The translations under genes and the position numbers were made by a program. A stretch of DNA of 64,000 bases from Sinonovacula constricta (lineage: Eukaryota > Mollusca > Bivalvia > Cardiida > Solecurtidae). The stretch covers positions 5,674,315 to 5,738,314 of the forward strand of contig CM017567.1 in assembly GCA_007844125.1 (NCBI GenBank), in the 5' to 3' direction. Below are positions 21,723-34,440 of this stretch, piece by piece. The number at the start of each line of letters is the position of its first letter. Positions within the stretch are counted from its first letter, which is position 1. The notes under the pieces are model-generated. The model saw nothing but the letters and a program-made list of their open reading frames with translations, made no database searches and was not told where the DNA came from.

Positions 21723-23230
21723 TCTTGTTTGGTTGTATAATTTAATACACTTAGATTTGTGCTAGAATATAAAATTCAGACATTGTATTTTCTAACATAA
21801 TGTGCCCATTATCTCCATCTCCTGTTATGTTTTATCAAATTCCGCACAGGGTTTACGACATCGCTACGCTCGCTTAAAACCACTGCCATCATACAAAATC
21901 ACGTGACATAGCATTAGCTATGACGTCTTTGCCTGCCAACAGAGACTGCAGACACTCGATCTGTTTGGGTTTTATGGAGGAGTCAAACTCCGCTATTACT
22001 TTGAGAATTTCTTCAACAGTATCCATTGATTGTTAACATTGAACCGGTGTAACACTGAAATTTCGCCCTCGGCGAAAGGACGGAAATGGCCGAGTTGTTA
22101 CGATTGTAGTGATAAATACATTCTTTTTTTTTTCTTTATCGTTAGAATTTGTTTTTTCATCCATTATTAGTCGTTTTTCTAACATACACATTCATTCCGA
22201 TTGTCATTTTACTGAACAAAAATTGAAAGTAAAAAAAATCAAATCCTTCCAGATCTATGTGGTAGCAGAGATTCTCCTTACTGAAAGGGGAGATCACGGG
22301 GTTGGAGATTGATGTTTTATATGAATGGCATGACAGTTTGGATAAAAATGTAACAGTTAACATGCTCTTTCTATGTATCTGATTTGCACATTGTTCGCAA
22401 ATAAACATCAATGGACGAGTTCAATTAATCAGTCTTTAAACGTGTTTATCTATGCCTTCAGATGTAAGTTTTAATTTAAACTAATAAATGTGTGATGCAT
22501 GTAAACCTAACTATAACTTATATTGATATATAGTTACAATAACCTTTAACCGTGATTGCTTACTAGGTGAACTTAGCATTGAGCGAGGTCATGAAGATAA
22601 ACTTATCTTTGAACTAGATTATTGTTTATGTAAAATAAACTTTGAAGATTATTTTTATTTTTTTATGAATTAGCCTCGAACATAGTTTTATGTAGTTAAA
22701 TTTCGCTATAAAATAATAATTATAATGTTTTTGAAACTAACTTTAAATTCTGACTAAAATGTTTTTAACCTCATATTGAACTAGAGTGCAGTGTAATTGA
22801 ACAGTTTTTGTTTGTATTAATTTTAATGCTATATAGTTAAACTTAAGTTTTATTTTGTTATTTTATTAAAATTATTTTAACTTGTTGTTATGTAGATAAA
22901 GTCATTTTGAAACTAAGTGGTAAAACAGATTAACTTAAATTTGAACTTGGATGTAATACAGTTATATTTAAAGAGATCTTTTCGACCCTTTCAGTTTTAT
23001 TTTCCCAAGATTCAACAGATGTTGGCACATTATAATTGGCAGGTCTGTTTAGTATCCAGCTTGCAGGCAACATGGGCACTGCAATGATATTTCATTCAGC
23101 AGCAACACTTGTCTTGTGAAGCTATTAGACGCCTCAATGATTTAAACATCAAAAAATAGAAGCATTACTCATTGAGACAGAGAACATTGAACCATAACAT
23201 GTAATTAACGTCTCTATGGTACCTTATTAT
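21723..23230. other. AT-rich spacer between duplication copies, right part
   Basis: Short ORFs only. From about 22440 to 22980 the sequence is extremely A+T-rich with repeated TTTGAACT/AACTTTGAA-like phrases and no clear period. No gene found. Confidence 0.4.
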
Positions 23231-23327
23231 AAACGATCGGAAACGAATAAATGAAAACCAAACAGAAAGAATTTGTTCGAAACGATCGGAAACAAAAGAA
23301 TGAAAACAAACAGAAGGAATTTGTTCG
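23231..23327 (+). repeat. Two-copy tandem repeat, about 49 bp
   Basis: AAACGATCGGAAAC ... CAGAAAGAATTTGTTCG (23231-23279) is followed immediately by AAACGATCGGAAAC ... CAGAAGGAATTTGTTCG (23280-23327), with a few substitutions. It directly abuts the 3' tail of the minus-strand SINE. Confidence 0.8.
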
Positions 23328-23640
23328 TTTTTATTAGGCTTAACGTCCCACCAACAGTATTTTAGTTATTTGGAGACAATTTCCACTCGAAGCAGATATA
23401 GTGCTGCCTTCACTGTGTATAGCATGCTGTGAACACCTGGCACGAAACCACACCCAGACGCATTATTCTGACACAGGGCTAGCCAGTCGTGGAACTACCC
23501 TAATGTTGGCTTAAGCGTTGCAATGAGGGAGCTATACCGCTACCATTTTTAACATCTTGGTATGTCGCGGCCTGGGATTGAACCTGTGGCCTCCTGTACT
23601 AGGAGCAGACCTTTACCGATAGCGCTATATTGTCAAGAAT
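23325..23640 (-). mobile_element. tRNA-derived SINE, family A
   Basis: On the minus strand: TAGCGCTATCGGTAAAGG (A-box region), GGTTCAATCCCAGGCCGCGA (B box), a body GGTAGCGGTATAGCTCCC ... GGGTAGTTCCACGACTGGC ... ATCTGCTTCGAGTGG, and a 3' end CTGTTGGTGGGACGTTAAGC. It has the best-preserved promoter boxes of the family A copies in the window. Confidence 0.8.
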
Positions 23641-23889
23641 TTATGAATCAGTCCTAAATATGATATCGGGTTTGAGTATAAAGACGTATCCGTATATACG
23701 TATCTACGAGCCAGTTCCAACAAAAGTCAGTTTTTATTTTGACCCTTGGATTTTTATACTGTCTTTTAAAAAACGCAGAAAGAATGAAAAATTACAGGTT
23801 AAATAAAAATAAATGACACAGATGCCACATCATTCGCTTCGTTAAAATATCAAAATATTACACAGTACATGTTAACATTTTCTCGTATA

Positions 23890-24096
23890 GGTTTAAATGA
23901 CAACATTAAGGTGAAATGCTAGTTGATAAGCGGAGGAAATGCATCGAGGATGATAACAAGGAGCTGACCAGAGCGATATAGGAGAGGTTGAGATCATCGA
24001 GAATGCAGAACTTATTTGCAAGGACAAGACCAGGCAGATAGGGAGAGACTCTATGGGCTAGAGAAACATGGGATAGAGTTTTAGAGGAACGGAAAA
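23890..24096 (+). pseudogene. HGH1 last-exon pseudogene
   Basis: The sequence aligns with HGH1 exon 4: GATAACAAGGAGCTGACCA matches GATCACAAGGAGCTGACCA, GCAGAACTTATTTGCAAGGAC matches GCAGAACTTATTGGCAAGGAC, and GGAGAGACTCTATGGGCTAG matches GGAGAGACTGTTGAGGCTAG. It has an in-frame stop (GCGATATAG), several short indels and no intact C-terminus. Exons 1-3 are not present nearby, so only the 3' end of the gene was copied. It cannot encode the protein. Confidence 0.85.
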
Positions 24097-24112
24097 TGGA
24101 GACTTATATGTC

Positions 24113-24332
24113 AGAATGCATAACAAACAGAAGACTAATAGATTTCTAGGTGTGTTATAAATTAGCCGGAATGCATGATAAATATAAGGCTAATAGATTT
24201 CTAGGCGTCATATAAATTAGCCATAATACATGTCAAATCGCTGACTAACAGATTTCGAAGCGTTTTATAAATTAGCCAGAATGCATGACAAATCGCTGAC
24301 TAATAGATTTCTAGGCGTCATATAAATTAGTA
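24113..24332 (+). repeat. Minisatellite, four units of 55-56 bp
   Basis: Units start with GAATGCATGACAAATCGCTG-like sequence at 24113, 24169, 24224 and 24279. Each ends with CTAATAGATTTCTAGGCG and TATAAATTAGCC. The array starts directly after the HGH1 pseudogene and is absent after the real HGH1 stop, so it expanded after the duplication. Confidence 0.85.
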
Positions 24333-27300
24333 AATAAGTCATTTATATCATCGAACTAACAAAATATACTGTCCTGAAGTCGACCAAACCTGCCTGGGAT
24401 TCTTTTCATTATGCTTAGCTTCTACTATAAGGATTTTGAGATACGGCAAATATTTGAACAGGTCTAAACATTGATTCATCATATCACTGAACTAACTTTT
24501 TTGGATTGACGTTTGATTGTCGAAAATGTTAAAGATACCTAATGAGAAGAGGAAGTTTGTGATTTTAAGACCAATACGGTCAAAAGTTACTGCTAAATAG
24601 CTTTTAGCACAATTTACTTTGAGCTCAACCCTTACAACTGAATTTGAACTTACCATCACAGGAATATTCTCATCAAGTAGCCAAGTGAAAAGTCTAGAGA
24701 TTTTGTGACTGTGGCAATGTCATTGGTATTTTATTTATTCTTCCGTCAAGTAGATGCTATCGTGGGTGAGGTTAGAACACCGATTCTTTACGGGAAGAGT
24801 GAGAATGTAATTGTATTCAGGTCGGAAGGGTAAATGCAACTGTTATAAAAACTAGATTATTTGCGGTTCAGAGAGAAGAAAAACATTTTTTCATATATTA
24901 TATATAATCTAAGTTCGATTAATTAGATTTCCAAGATTCTTACTAATAACCGAAATTTGTTTCTGAAAATTAAACCCGTTCATTTTTTCTTTTTCTTCAG
25001 TTCACATGTCTCAGTTAGCAAACTTAATACAATTAAGTTGTCCAAATCGTTACCAACGCAGACGCTTGCAACGATGAGTTCTCTGAAGTGACATATATGC
25101 TAGGAAATATTATAACAACACTCATTCATAAACAAGTAACAAGGGAATAGATTTCCAAACTAATTTTCAATAAAAGTACTTGAAATTAGGAATTTACTAT
25201 ATCAGGTCGTTCATGTAAGCAATTGTTTTCTTCAACTGTACACATTAGCGCCATATAAAAAGTTTATTATGAGAAGGTAACAGAAAATAAACAACACGCA
25301 ATGTTTCAAGCCTTGAAAAGTGTTACAATTAATCAACAGCTAGCAGTGGGATTGATTCAAAGCATGCTTCTTACTTAGTCTAAAGTCTGCCTTGAATGAT
25401 TATCTGTTTGCAATGGCGAGAGTTGTCTAACAGATGAACAGCGGTTCTTTCACTGACAACTAATCCATGGAAGGGTGTTACAATCCCTTTTTAACTCTAA
25501 AGCCATGTTTTCACAACCTTGAAATATCGGCGGAATATTGCTGCTGAAGTTGCATACTGAAACAAGGGAAATGGCCACTACTATGGAGCTTAGTGCGAAA
25601 CCAGAAACTGGTTCTAGCATGTAATAATCGGTTGATGATCATTTAGATATTTAAGGCATATATGAGCGATTGTCCTTGTACCGACAGTTGACAGATAAAT
25701 AATGTATTAGTTACAACGCCATCCACGAGATTGCAAAACGGGCGTTAAATCGCATCATCACCGTTGTTGATTAAACTTATGCGCAAAATCAAATATTTCA
25801 TCAGTCGCCCTAAAGCTAACAGATCAGTAACTATAGGTCTCTTATATCTCGCTTAAACTAATTATTTACGAGTACTTATTGAAGCTTACTTAAATTAACG
25901 ATTCGATGACCAGCTACAATAATCTACCAATGAAATAAATAACGCGCACACGAAGCAACAACATTCAGAACAATAAGCGCAAAACAGCTTTCAAATAAAA
26001 ACGTACAATGTGGATAACTGAACGTTAAATACTTGGGGTATGTTCACATTCTAATCCAACGAGAAAGACACGATGTTCCAAATATTAATTTTAAATTAGC
26101 TGTAACAGCAACCGCCTCTTCTTGCCGACTGAACCGACCAGTCGTAGCATATAACAAGAAATGTCTTTAAAAAGACAAACGGCGTCGGATTAAAAAAAGA
26201 AAAAACAAGAAATTTCTTTTAAAAGGCTATGCGGCGTTTGTGAAGAGTTAACTTACACATTTTTATCGTGTTTATGTTTCTATTGAATATAAATTTGTGA
26301 GAAGAATGGCATGAAAATGGTGTACATTTTTAAACTAGTCGCTCGCTCCATCTGCGCCTCATAATTCTCACGTAATAGGCACTTAAAGTTACGAAGTAGT
26401 TAGATCGTGCCGGAAGTGAACGGTCTGCTTTGCGGCATATGACAGAGATGATGTTTAAACGAATGTAGGATCAAGTGACATTTTATACACTATATACAAT
26501 AATACTGTAGGAAATGGGGTACATTGGTAAACTGGAAATGATCTCCCTTGTTTGTTAATATCCGAGGTATTCCAAAGAGTAGGTAGGTCCTTTATAGTCG
26601 GAATTCTTGGACTTTATCGCCCGTTCTTTTGTAGATTTTGCAGTTACAAACGGTGAAACTTCTTTTGCACAAATATAAGCTTAAAATCCATTTAAATACT
26701 TATAGAGATTTGTTATTTAAAAAAGAAAATGGAAGTGTTTGTTGATGATGGTTAACTTGAAAGTCAAAGAAGTCAACATACACTCCAAAAAGAACAAGCA
26801 TAAAAACCGAGTAAAACAAATGAAAGGACCTACTTGCATTTAGGGGTTATTCAGGGGAGGCTATTCATTAATGTCACTAATTGATATAGACTTGTTTATG
26901 ACTTAAATACCTGTATAAATAACTATATATCGCCACCCCAAGGACGTTTATTAGAAACACTACGGTATATGATGCTATTAGGAATTTCTACCAATGCGAA
27001 TCGCTCTGATATTCATTTAGGCTAGCCTTGAGTCAGCATTTGTATGTAGGTCAAAAGTGAGGTTAGACAGCTACGCCGAAAAACGTTCATTAAGAGACAG
27101 GGAAGTTCTGTTTCTGTGCCTTTTGTCGTACGATGTAAAACCAGGCTATAATATATTATACACGTCTTATCATATTATCTAAGATATATACACCGTTAAA
27201 TGTGATGTAAAAGCGGCAAATATTTCAAAAGATTTTAACAAAATGTCGATAAACTACTTTCCTAATCTAAGTTTACGTGTAATAAAGAAACAACGCTGCT

Positions 27301-28181
27301 GTAATGAAACTTACAATAACCTAAATATATTATTTATTACTTCTATACTCCGTCAAGAAAATGTCAAATGAGCTTACTCTTTGACCCAATTTCACAAGAA
27401 AAACACATTATTTTTTTCATGAATGTATTGTTCTTGTGTTTTATTAAATGAATATAAAATTGTTTTTGTTTTAACTTTTTGGTCTTTTCCTGACGTGACT
27501 TTATACATTATAACTGTAACGTTTTCCTCTCTAATAGAGATAGTTCAGTGATATAAAAATCCGAATTAGTTATCGTCTGCAAAATTTAATGTTTAATTTT
27601 TTCATAGTTGTTTTTTGTAACATAAATATAAATTGATCTTCCAATGACTCATTTTTATACCCAATTCTCTATAATTTGATATGAATGAAAAGTATTGCAA
27701 TCGCCAAATTTGTTTTAATTCATACTTCATTTCTAAACAAAATGTGAATAGCTTTAACGCCACTAACGCATTGTTTGTTCAGAATTGTCGTCTGTTGTAA
27801 GAACATTGTGACCAAGTTAGCTTTGTAGGACATATCGAACAGAAGAACATCCATATGTAGTGTTTTCGAAAACAATTGTTAAATAAGCAACAAATAATAT
27901 GTTGAGATATGTATGTATGCTATGTTATGTAATTATAATCATAAGCCGGTTGTTCTACAAATTGTTATCTTGGGTCTTCCTCTACTAAAATAGTTGCTCT
28001 AATGACTATAATAATGTTGTTTCGACGTATTTAATTATATGTTGAATTATAATAACGCTGAGGTCGCAAATATACGGACTTAATAAACTTGTCGAATGTT
28101 TCAAATTTACCTATGTAATTCTAATTCCATTCTAACTCATTAGGTGTTTCTCTAACAAGAAATTATGATCCCTACAGAATT

Positions 28182-28350
28182 TTAAACTAGTGCCAATAAA
28201 GCTCCTGTAACGAGCTCTTTTATCGTTTCTCTGGGCCAGGAAGCAACACGAGCAGGGTTATAAATACCAATTATTGGGATAATGAGACGGAACGCAGCAA
28301 TAATTGCTTTGGGAATGTCTTCAAAAAGCATAAACTTGAGAATAGCAACG
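28182..28350 (-). other. Unrecognised reading frame shared in part by both old duplicates
   Basis: On the minus strand the frame ends with LIIPIIGIYNPARVAS, then RETIKELVTGALLALV and stop. The corresponding place in copy 1 (about 20640-20530, minus strand) gives the weaker counterpart LIISIIAIYSLACVAS followed by a stop. Similar hydrophobic spacing could reflect a decayed exon or just shared ancestry of noncoding DNA. Indels between the copies disrupt the frame. Confidence 0.15.
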
Positions 28351-28805
28351 TTTGGACAAAAGGCAAAGCTCACATATTCTCTGATTATATCCTTAATGTT
28401 ATTGTTTTTAATCCGTTCATTTTTGCGAAATGTTTTGTATACATTTTGCATTACGGTGTTCTTATGTACCTTGAACACGTGTATAATGTAAGAATCAATT
28501 TTATGTTTAATAAACACCTAAACAAAATGAATTTTGTAAATGCAATTCGGACACAAACTGCACTCATACATAGATTAATCGACACATATACATAAATAAA
28601 CAACGCACCTGGTACCGCTATCACAGTACTCATATCGCCGGCTCCTTAACGGGAGGCAAGAAGAATACCCGTCTCTGTACACGTTTTATCTGATCATTGC
28701 ATCCGGATAAGAAAATGGTTGATCCAAACAGATGAATTCGAAACAACTATCATTGTTTCTGATACTTGCATAACCCATACTTTTGCTTTCTAACCACTAA
28801 GAATA

Positions 28806-28930
28806 CGCGCGCACGTACGCACGCACACAGACACACACAGACACAGGCACACACAGACACACACTCACACGTACACACGCACGCACACACACACACACAC
28901 GCACGCACGCACGCACAAACACACACACAA
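28806..28930 (+). repeat. Imperfect (CA)n / (ACGC)n microsatellite
   Basis: About 125 bases of CA dinucleotides with ACGC and ACAG variants. The histidine/threonine-rich and cysteine/valine-rich ORFs read through it are artefacts of the repeat. Confidence 0.95.
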
Positions 28931-29384
28931 TTATACACAGGTACTTATCGTAAATATATAGTATTATTGATCGTTTTAAGAAAGAAGATAGTATTTGTCA
29001 TTTTAAAGTTCTTTTTTTTCCGAAGTACTTATTTTTAATCCAGCATAGTGTATCAGCTGTTGATCAAACGTTGCTTCGGTGAAGCACCATTCATCGTGTA
29101 GCCAGTCTAGCCTTATTCAAAATATTTCATTACTTATTTATTGTCAAATTAAAAGCCTTACAAATCTCTTCTCATAACGCACCAGCAGTCTATAAAATTA
29201 CTCTATTTCAAACTTCGGCTGATTATTATAAAAACATATACTTTTGGAGGCGTTCATTTGGTGATAATCAATTGTGGTTATAGAAATTGTGTTAACTTTT
29301 ACTTGTAAAATCTCATCAAACATAGGGAAGAGATTTAAAAATGCACTGGCTTTCTTCTGGACTAATGAAAATGTACCGTCTTTC

Positions 29385-29580
29385 TTCTGGACTTCTGGAG
29401 GAAGACCCCAGACACATGTCTGAGTAGAACCACCGGCGCACCGCAAGTCAGCTGGAAAACCTTTTCACATTAAGTCCTTCGCCCCGAACGGGACTCGAAC
29501 CTACGCGGGGAGAGGCTTTACAGTCAGAGGAGTTACAAATCGGCGATTCTGCCACTTTACGCCACAGGCGCTCCCCGATT
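29385..29580 (-). mobile_element. tRNA-derived SINE, family C, with recognisable tRNA-like head
   Basis: The minus strand reads GCGCCTGTGGCGTAAAGTGG (A-box-like), then GTAGGTTCGAGTCCCGTTCG (B box). The body is ACTTAATGTGAAAAGG, CCAGCTGACTTGCGG, GGTGGTTCTACTCAG and GTCTGGGGTCTTCCTCCAG. The body parallels 14775-14945. The T-arm stem has a mismatch and no proper acceptor stem can be closed, so this is a SINE head rather than a working tRNA gene. Confidence 0.65.
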
Positions 29581-31482
29581 TTGCTTTTTTTCTTTAAATG
29601 TTTAAACGGACGGGAAACCCGTTGGAATGATAGACATAACATGTATCTGTAATAATAATCCAATCTTTGCAATTTTAATTCGACTTGTGGGTATAACCCC
29701 CTGTTTACTACTGCAATTATTTTAATATCAACATCAGACACTAAAAGAATAATTTAATTATTTCAAATTTTCCCTTACTAAGAATGAGACGTGGTAGACA
29801 GTGCTTATAAAATTGTTCATGCAGACAAATTGTCTCACGTTAGATATTTTATATCGGAATGTTAAATGTAGACAAACCTTAAAAGCGCCATATAGCCAGT
29901 AATAGCATAAAAAAGAGAACTGACGGGAAAATTCAATTAATTAAATAGAGGAATTGTTTTCACAGTTTTCGGCCGTCAGCTTTGACGCTTTTACTTATAA
30001 AGATTGGTATAGAGGGGCTTTATTAGGACTTTTTGCCACTTGTCAAAGGTTGCATTATATATCCAGGATGTACTACGTTTACCCAGCTACATGTTTTGGC
30101 ACAGTTTGTTTCTTACATGTTTACGTTTGTGCTTTGAACAGTATAAATGGTAACACATACATACTTCTTAAAATAATTATTTTAACAATCTTTTTAAAAA
30201 TTATAATTTTATCTGACCCGCTTATCCGTTGAGTTACATTGATAATACACATTACTATCGTCAACACTTTTTTTATTAAATCTCAATAGTATGATTTATG
30301 ATGTGCATGCAGTATAATTATATGTAAATACGAACATGGCTGGTTCTGGTATAACATATATTCGGGATAATATGTTTACAGAAATAGTGTCTTGAGATGG
30401 GGTACATCATCATTCAGAGAAACATTTTTACATCTAACAATATATGTTGTCTGTCTGCATTTCTTTGGAGCAAAATGTAATTTCTGCCAAATGTTCCGTC
30501 ATTCTTCACAGATAAGTAATGTGACTACGCCAAAGACTAGACATTACTTTCGCCTATACATCTCTTGTAGTTGATGTGTTGTGAATATGATAAAAATACT
30601 AAATACATAACAAATACTTCATTGCTTCCCACAGACAATTTATACGAAGTAATTCCCGAAGATGACACGAACATTAGATAATTTGATATTCTATTGGCGC
30701 GCATATCTACTGAAGTCATGGAATGATTGGATTTAAGAGATAAGTTTAGTGAAGAAGCTACAATTCTTCTATCATAACATGTTTTCTCAGCTTTGTAATC
30801 ACTTGTCATATAGTGGCAAATCTTAATACCGGCACATCATTGTTATCCATCAATATCTGACATGTAAATAAAAAGATATAATTTGTATTAATAATTAATT
30901 AAATAACTAAAAGGACTGATAATTAAATCGCTTGAGCAAATTTGATGTAGTTAGAATGACAGAAGTATACTTTTTTATTATATCGTTTTCCTTACGTTTA
31001 ATTTATACAACTGTCTAACATAAGAGACGCTTAACTTATAATCAAACACTGTTTTATTCATTAAAGATATACAACATATAAAATGTTTGTCGATCAACCC
31101 CAAACCAAGAAGCTAAAGGGATATAGGTTGAAAATAAATAATGTATTTCTAACACAAACAATACTCCAAACAATGTTAATTTGATTTAAATTCATGCTAT
31201 AAATCGACGTGAATTCCATGCATATATAACTCGTGGCAAATATTCTGACACAATGGATTTTTAGATTTGCAAAGATTTAAACAGAATTTTTATTAAACTA
31301 AGGAATAAAGTATACATATTTATACTAAGTTAAAGGTGTTTATCAAATTCTAAAATTAAAAAGACAACATGTGGTGTTTAATAAATCTCGTGGTCACTTG
31401 TTTTATATGATAATCTTGTCAATATTTATGTAGTAATAGTATTTACGAAAAATACTTAATCATGCAATTTTCAGCAAACTTA
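29581..31482. other. AT-rich DNA with no recognised gene
   Basis: Several ORFs of 60-97 codons on both strands have no family motifs and a composition expected of random AT-rich DNA. Confidence 0.4.
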
Positions 31483-31495
31483 ACAAGCTCATTTA

Positions 31496-31550
31496 TTTGT
31501 ATTTTGGGTTTTACGGCACACCGACACTTGATAGGGGTCATACGGCGCCG
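31496..31550 (-). mobile_element. 55-bp LINE tail insertion flanked by a perfect 13-bp target duplication
   Basis: The insert is the reverse complement of the LINE 3' end seen at about 17303-17352 (CGGCGCCGTATGACC ... GTGCCGTAAAACCC ... ATACAAA). ACAAGCTCATTTA stands on both sides, at 31483-31495 and 31551-31563. The tail end of the element is at the left, as expected for a minus-strand insertion made by target-primed reverse transcription that stopped after about 55 bases. Confidence 0.85.
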
Positions 31551-31563
31551 ACAAGCTCATTTA

Positions 31564-34234
31564 CTTATATGTATTAAATAGTTAATACTAAACATCGGCC
31601 TAAGATGTCGAAAGATTAACAAAACTGAGTGATCTTTAAAGAAAAAAGTATTGTTTATTGCTGTTTACATTTATTTGTATGTATTTGTATTTTCATATCG
31701 CAGAACCTTTATATTTATCCTCTGTGTAAATCGTTTATTAGATTGTTCCCTGCGCAATATAGCTTGAAACAACGTGTACAACAAAACTGATATAGATTTA
31801 TCGCAGTATTGCATCTATCATTAGCGAAACAAATATGCTACGCTATAGACAGCAACATCATCAGTGTTCTTGCGACGATAAAAGCATACACAAATTTGTT
31901 CATGTCGGTTGTACGAATAATTATACTTTAATATGTTACTGAAATAACTTTCTTCTGTCAAGCGCGATTTGAATTTGACAATATGGTAATATAGTGTGCA
32001 GATGACAGCAATGAATGAGAAAATATATTAGAAATATATTAGAAAAACACACTTTCCCTCAATTATATTGTCAAAAAGTTGATGGGACACACAGTGCCTC
32101 GTCACTTATGCTTCTTATTTGTCAAAGTATATTAAAAACCGACCTGTTACAATTTGGTAATACACTTGAGTAAACTGTATCGCATAGAGCCAAAAGTTTT
32201 ATTCTCGGAGTTTGAATGAGTGTAATACTCAGTTTTGTGAAGGAAAAAGTAAACCCGAAGAAACACGGTCGTACAGTTTACAAAGCTAATCAAAATTTTA
32301 GTAACAATTTTCAGAACAATGTACTGAAAGTACATGTAAGAAAATAGTTAAAGGTCTAGTCCAGAAAGTAAGCCAAAGTCTACAAATGTGGATTAACTCA
32401 AAGCTAAGCACTACTTAATTGTAATATTTTGTCATATTCACTTTTTATCTAGTGACATACGACACATGTTGTTGCTTGCACGACGAAAATATAAATACTT
32501 CTGCCTTACCAGTTTTCTGTACACACGATCGCATAATGGCTTAAATATTATAATGTTTTCGGGTTTTCTAAGGTCACAAAGTTATTACTTGCATCTCGTG
32601 CTGTGACCCATGCATACGAAAGTAAGGTAATTTCAGACGTAAACTGTGTCTCTGATTGGCTTTTTCACGCAGCAGCGAGTCAGTGAGTAGTCCTTACTGA
32701 TGAAACGCCTGAACAACATGATGTGTCTTGTTTGCGATTTATTATGAATTTATCCGTATGCAACATAAGTCGTATAAGAAAACAATACGTATAAATAAAG
32801 GAAAATATATAAACATGAATGTAAGGTATTCGTTTATATTTGTCGACCCAAATATCGGCACTAGAACAAGACATCAAGTTTCTTGACCTCTGAATGTTGT
32901 TCGCTTATTATTTTATCTTAATACATCACAGATTATCCGGACTGCACTTCTGTTAATAAACTGTCTTGTTCTGACATATTCTGTCACAAAAGGATTCGTC
33001 ATATGTACAAGCTGTGTCAGAATGAATGCACAATTAAATCGAGCACTGTCGTTTATCGTGAGTCATATTGCAGACCTCATAGTTTAATGCGACTTGCCAG
33101 CTCAACATTAACCTGGATTTAAAAAGTTAATTTGAAAAGAAAATACAATAGGCAAAGTCAATTTCCGACTGGATTTATACATCGAAACACCGATAAGAAA
33201 ATACATAAACCAGCTGTTTCGAATTACAATATTGCATTCTAATAAATATATTTACGATTAGCATACGAAAAGTAAGTTTTCCAAGAGAATTAAATGATAT
33301 TCAAATTTGAAATAGCTCTTTACAAAGGTTTAAGTGGCAAAGAAATATGCGTAAAGCAGATATTGTAAATACAGATCCCGAGAACTCACGTCTACAAATT
33401 CATGAGATACGTCAGATTTTAACACGGGCTATCAGAATATCGATAAGATTCGCATTTCCATCACTATATAACAACGTTTTATTCGCAAAATTGTATTTTT
33501 ATTCTCAAAATTTGTATTACAAAAAATATTGAAATTTTAACAAATTCCCAAGTGAGAATTCTTACACATTAATATTTTGTGTTATCGAAATAAATGTTAA
33601 CATCGACGAAATGGGGATTCTATATAAATCATTTCCGTATATAAGTAGGTGTTAATATTACAGAAGCTTAAGTACAAACCATATTAACAATGAAACGCTT
33701 TAAGTAATTAACATCATACAGATGTGCCTTATACAACCCATTGTCCACCAAATATCTTTTATAGTCATTTGTTTAATTGTTCACAGTTTTACATTGAAAT
33801 AAAACCAAACCTTAGACTTTATTTTTTGGTTGGGACATTCCAAAAAAAATAACATATGGCAAAAGAAGTACGTCCTTGCACACTTTGATAAATACAATGC
33901 ACGCCATATTCACGAGACAAGACATGCCCATAAACAACACCTTTAAGACATCATAACGAAAGCACCATGTGACTTAAATCACGTAAAACAAATAAAATCC
34001 CTTTTAAACAACCTTCCTTTATTGTCTTGTTTCGTTATAAAACAAAGAATTGCCAATATGTCAGTTAAAATAACGTCTTTTTGACAAATACTGTTATAAT
34101 GATATCACTAAGCAAACAAGTCTTCTTATCACATTAATATTTAATATTTATTTCATTCACAGCCTTCTTAATTTCACATAAACGAAAGAAACACGGCCTG
34201 GTATACACTTTATTAAATTCTTTATGAACATTTA
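31564..34234. other. AT-rich DNA with no recognised gene
   Basis: Only short ORFs, none with recognisable motifs, and no repeat family was identified. Confidence 0.4.
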
Positions 34235-34440
34235 CTTATGAAATATATTAACGTACAGTTTGTTACAGTGTTTTGACGTTTATAAACGCTGCAAACGAAA
34301 CATATCTCGCTCCATATATATGTTTTTCAATTAAGCTAAAACAATACGATGTTCACCCAGCGATTATAATTAACCTGTTGTTGTTAGAGATTGATCTTCT
34401 TACTGGACAACTTGTATAATATTTAACTCTACCTTTACAG

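Larger units (their letters stand above)
23888..28520 (+). repeat. Old segmental duplication, copy 2
   Basis: Direct-orientation, diverged copy of 15245-20870. It starts at the former HGH1 intron-3 acceptor (CTCGTATAG before 23891) and runs through the 3' flank to about 28520. Matching blocks keep their order. The start-to-start distance to copy 1 is about 8.6 kb. Confidence 0.8.

Noticed and set aside
28750..29038. Cysteine/valine-rich and histidine/threonine-rich ORFs on opposite strands
   Set aside because: Read-through of the CA/ACGC microsatellite.
29470..29575. Functional tRNA gene on the minus strand
   Set aside because: A and B boxes are present, but the T stem has a mismatch and no acceptor stem closes. 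The body continues as a SINE shared with 14.8 kb.
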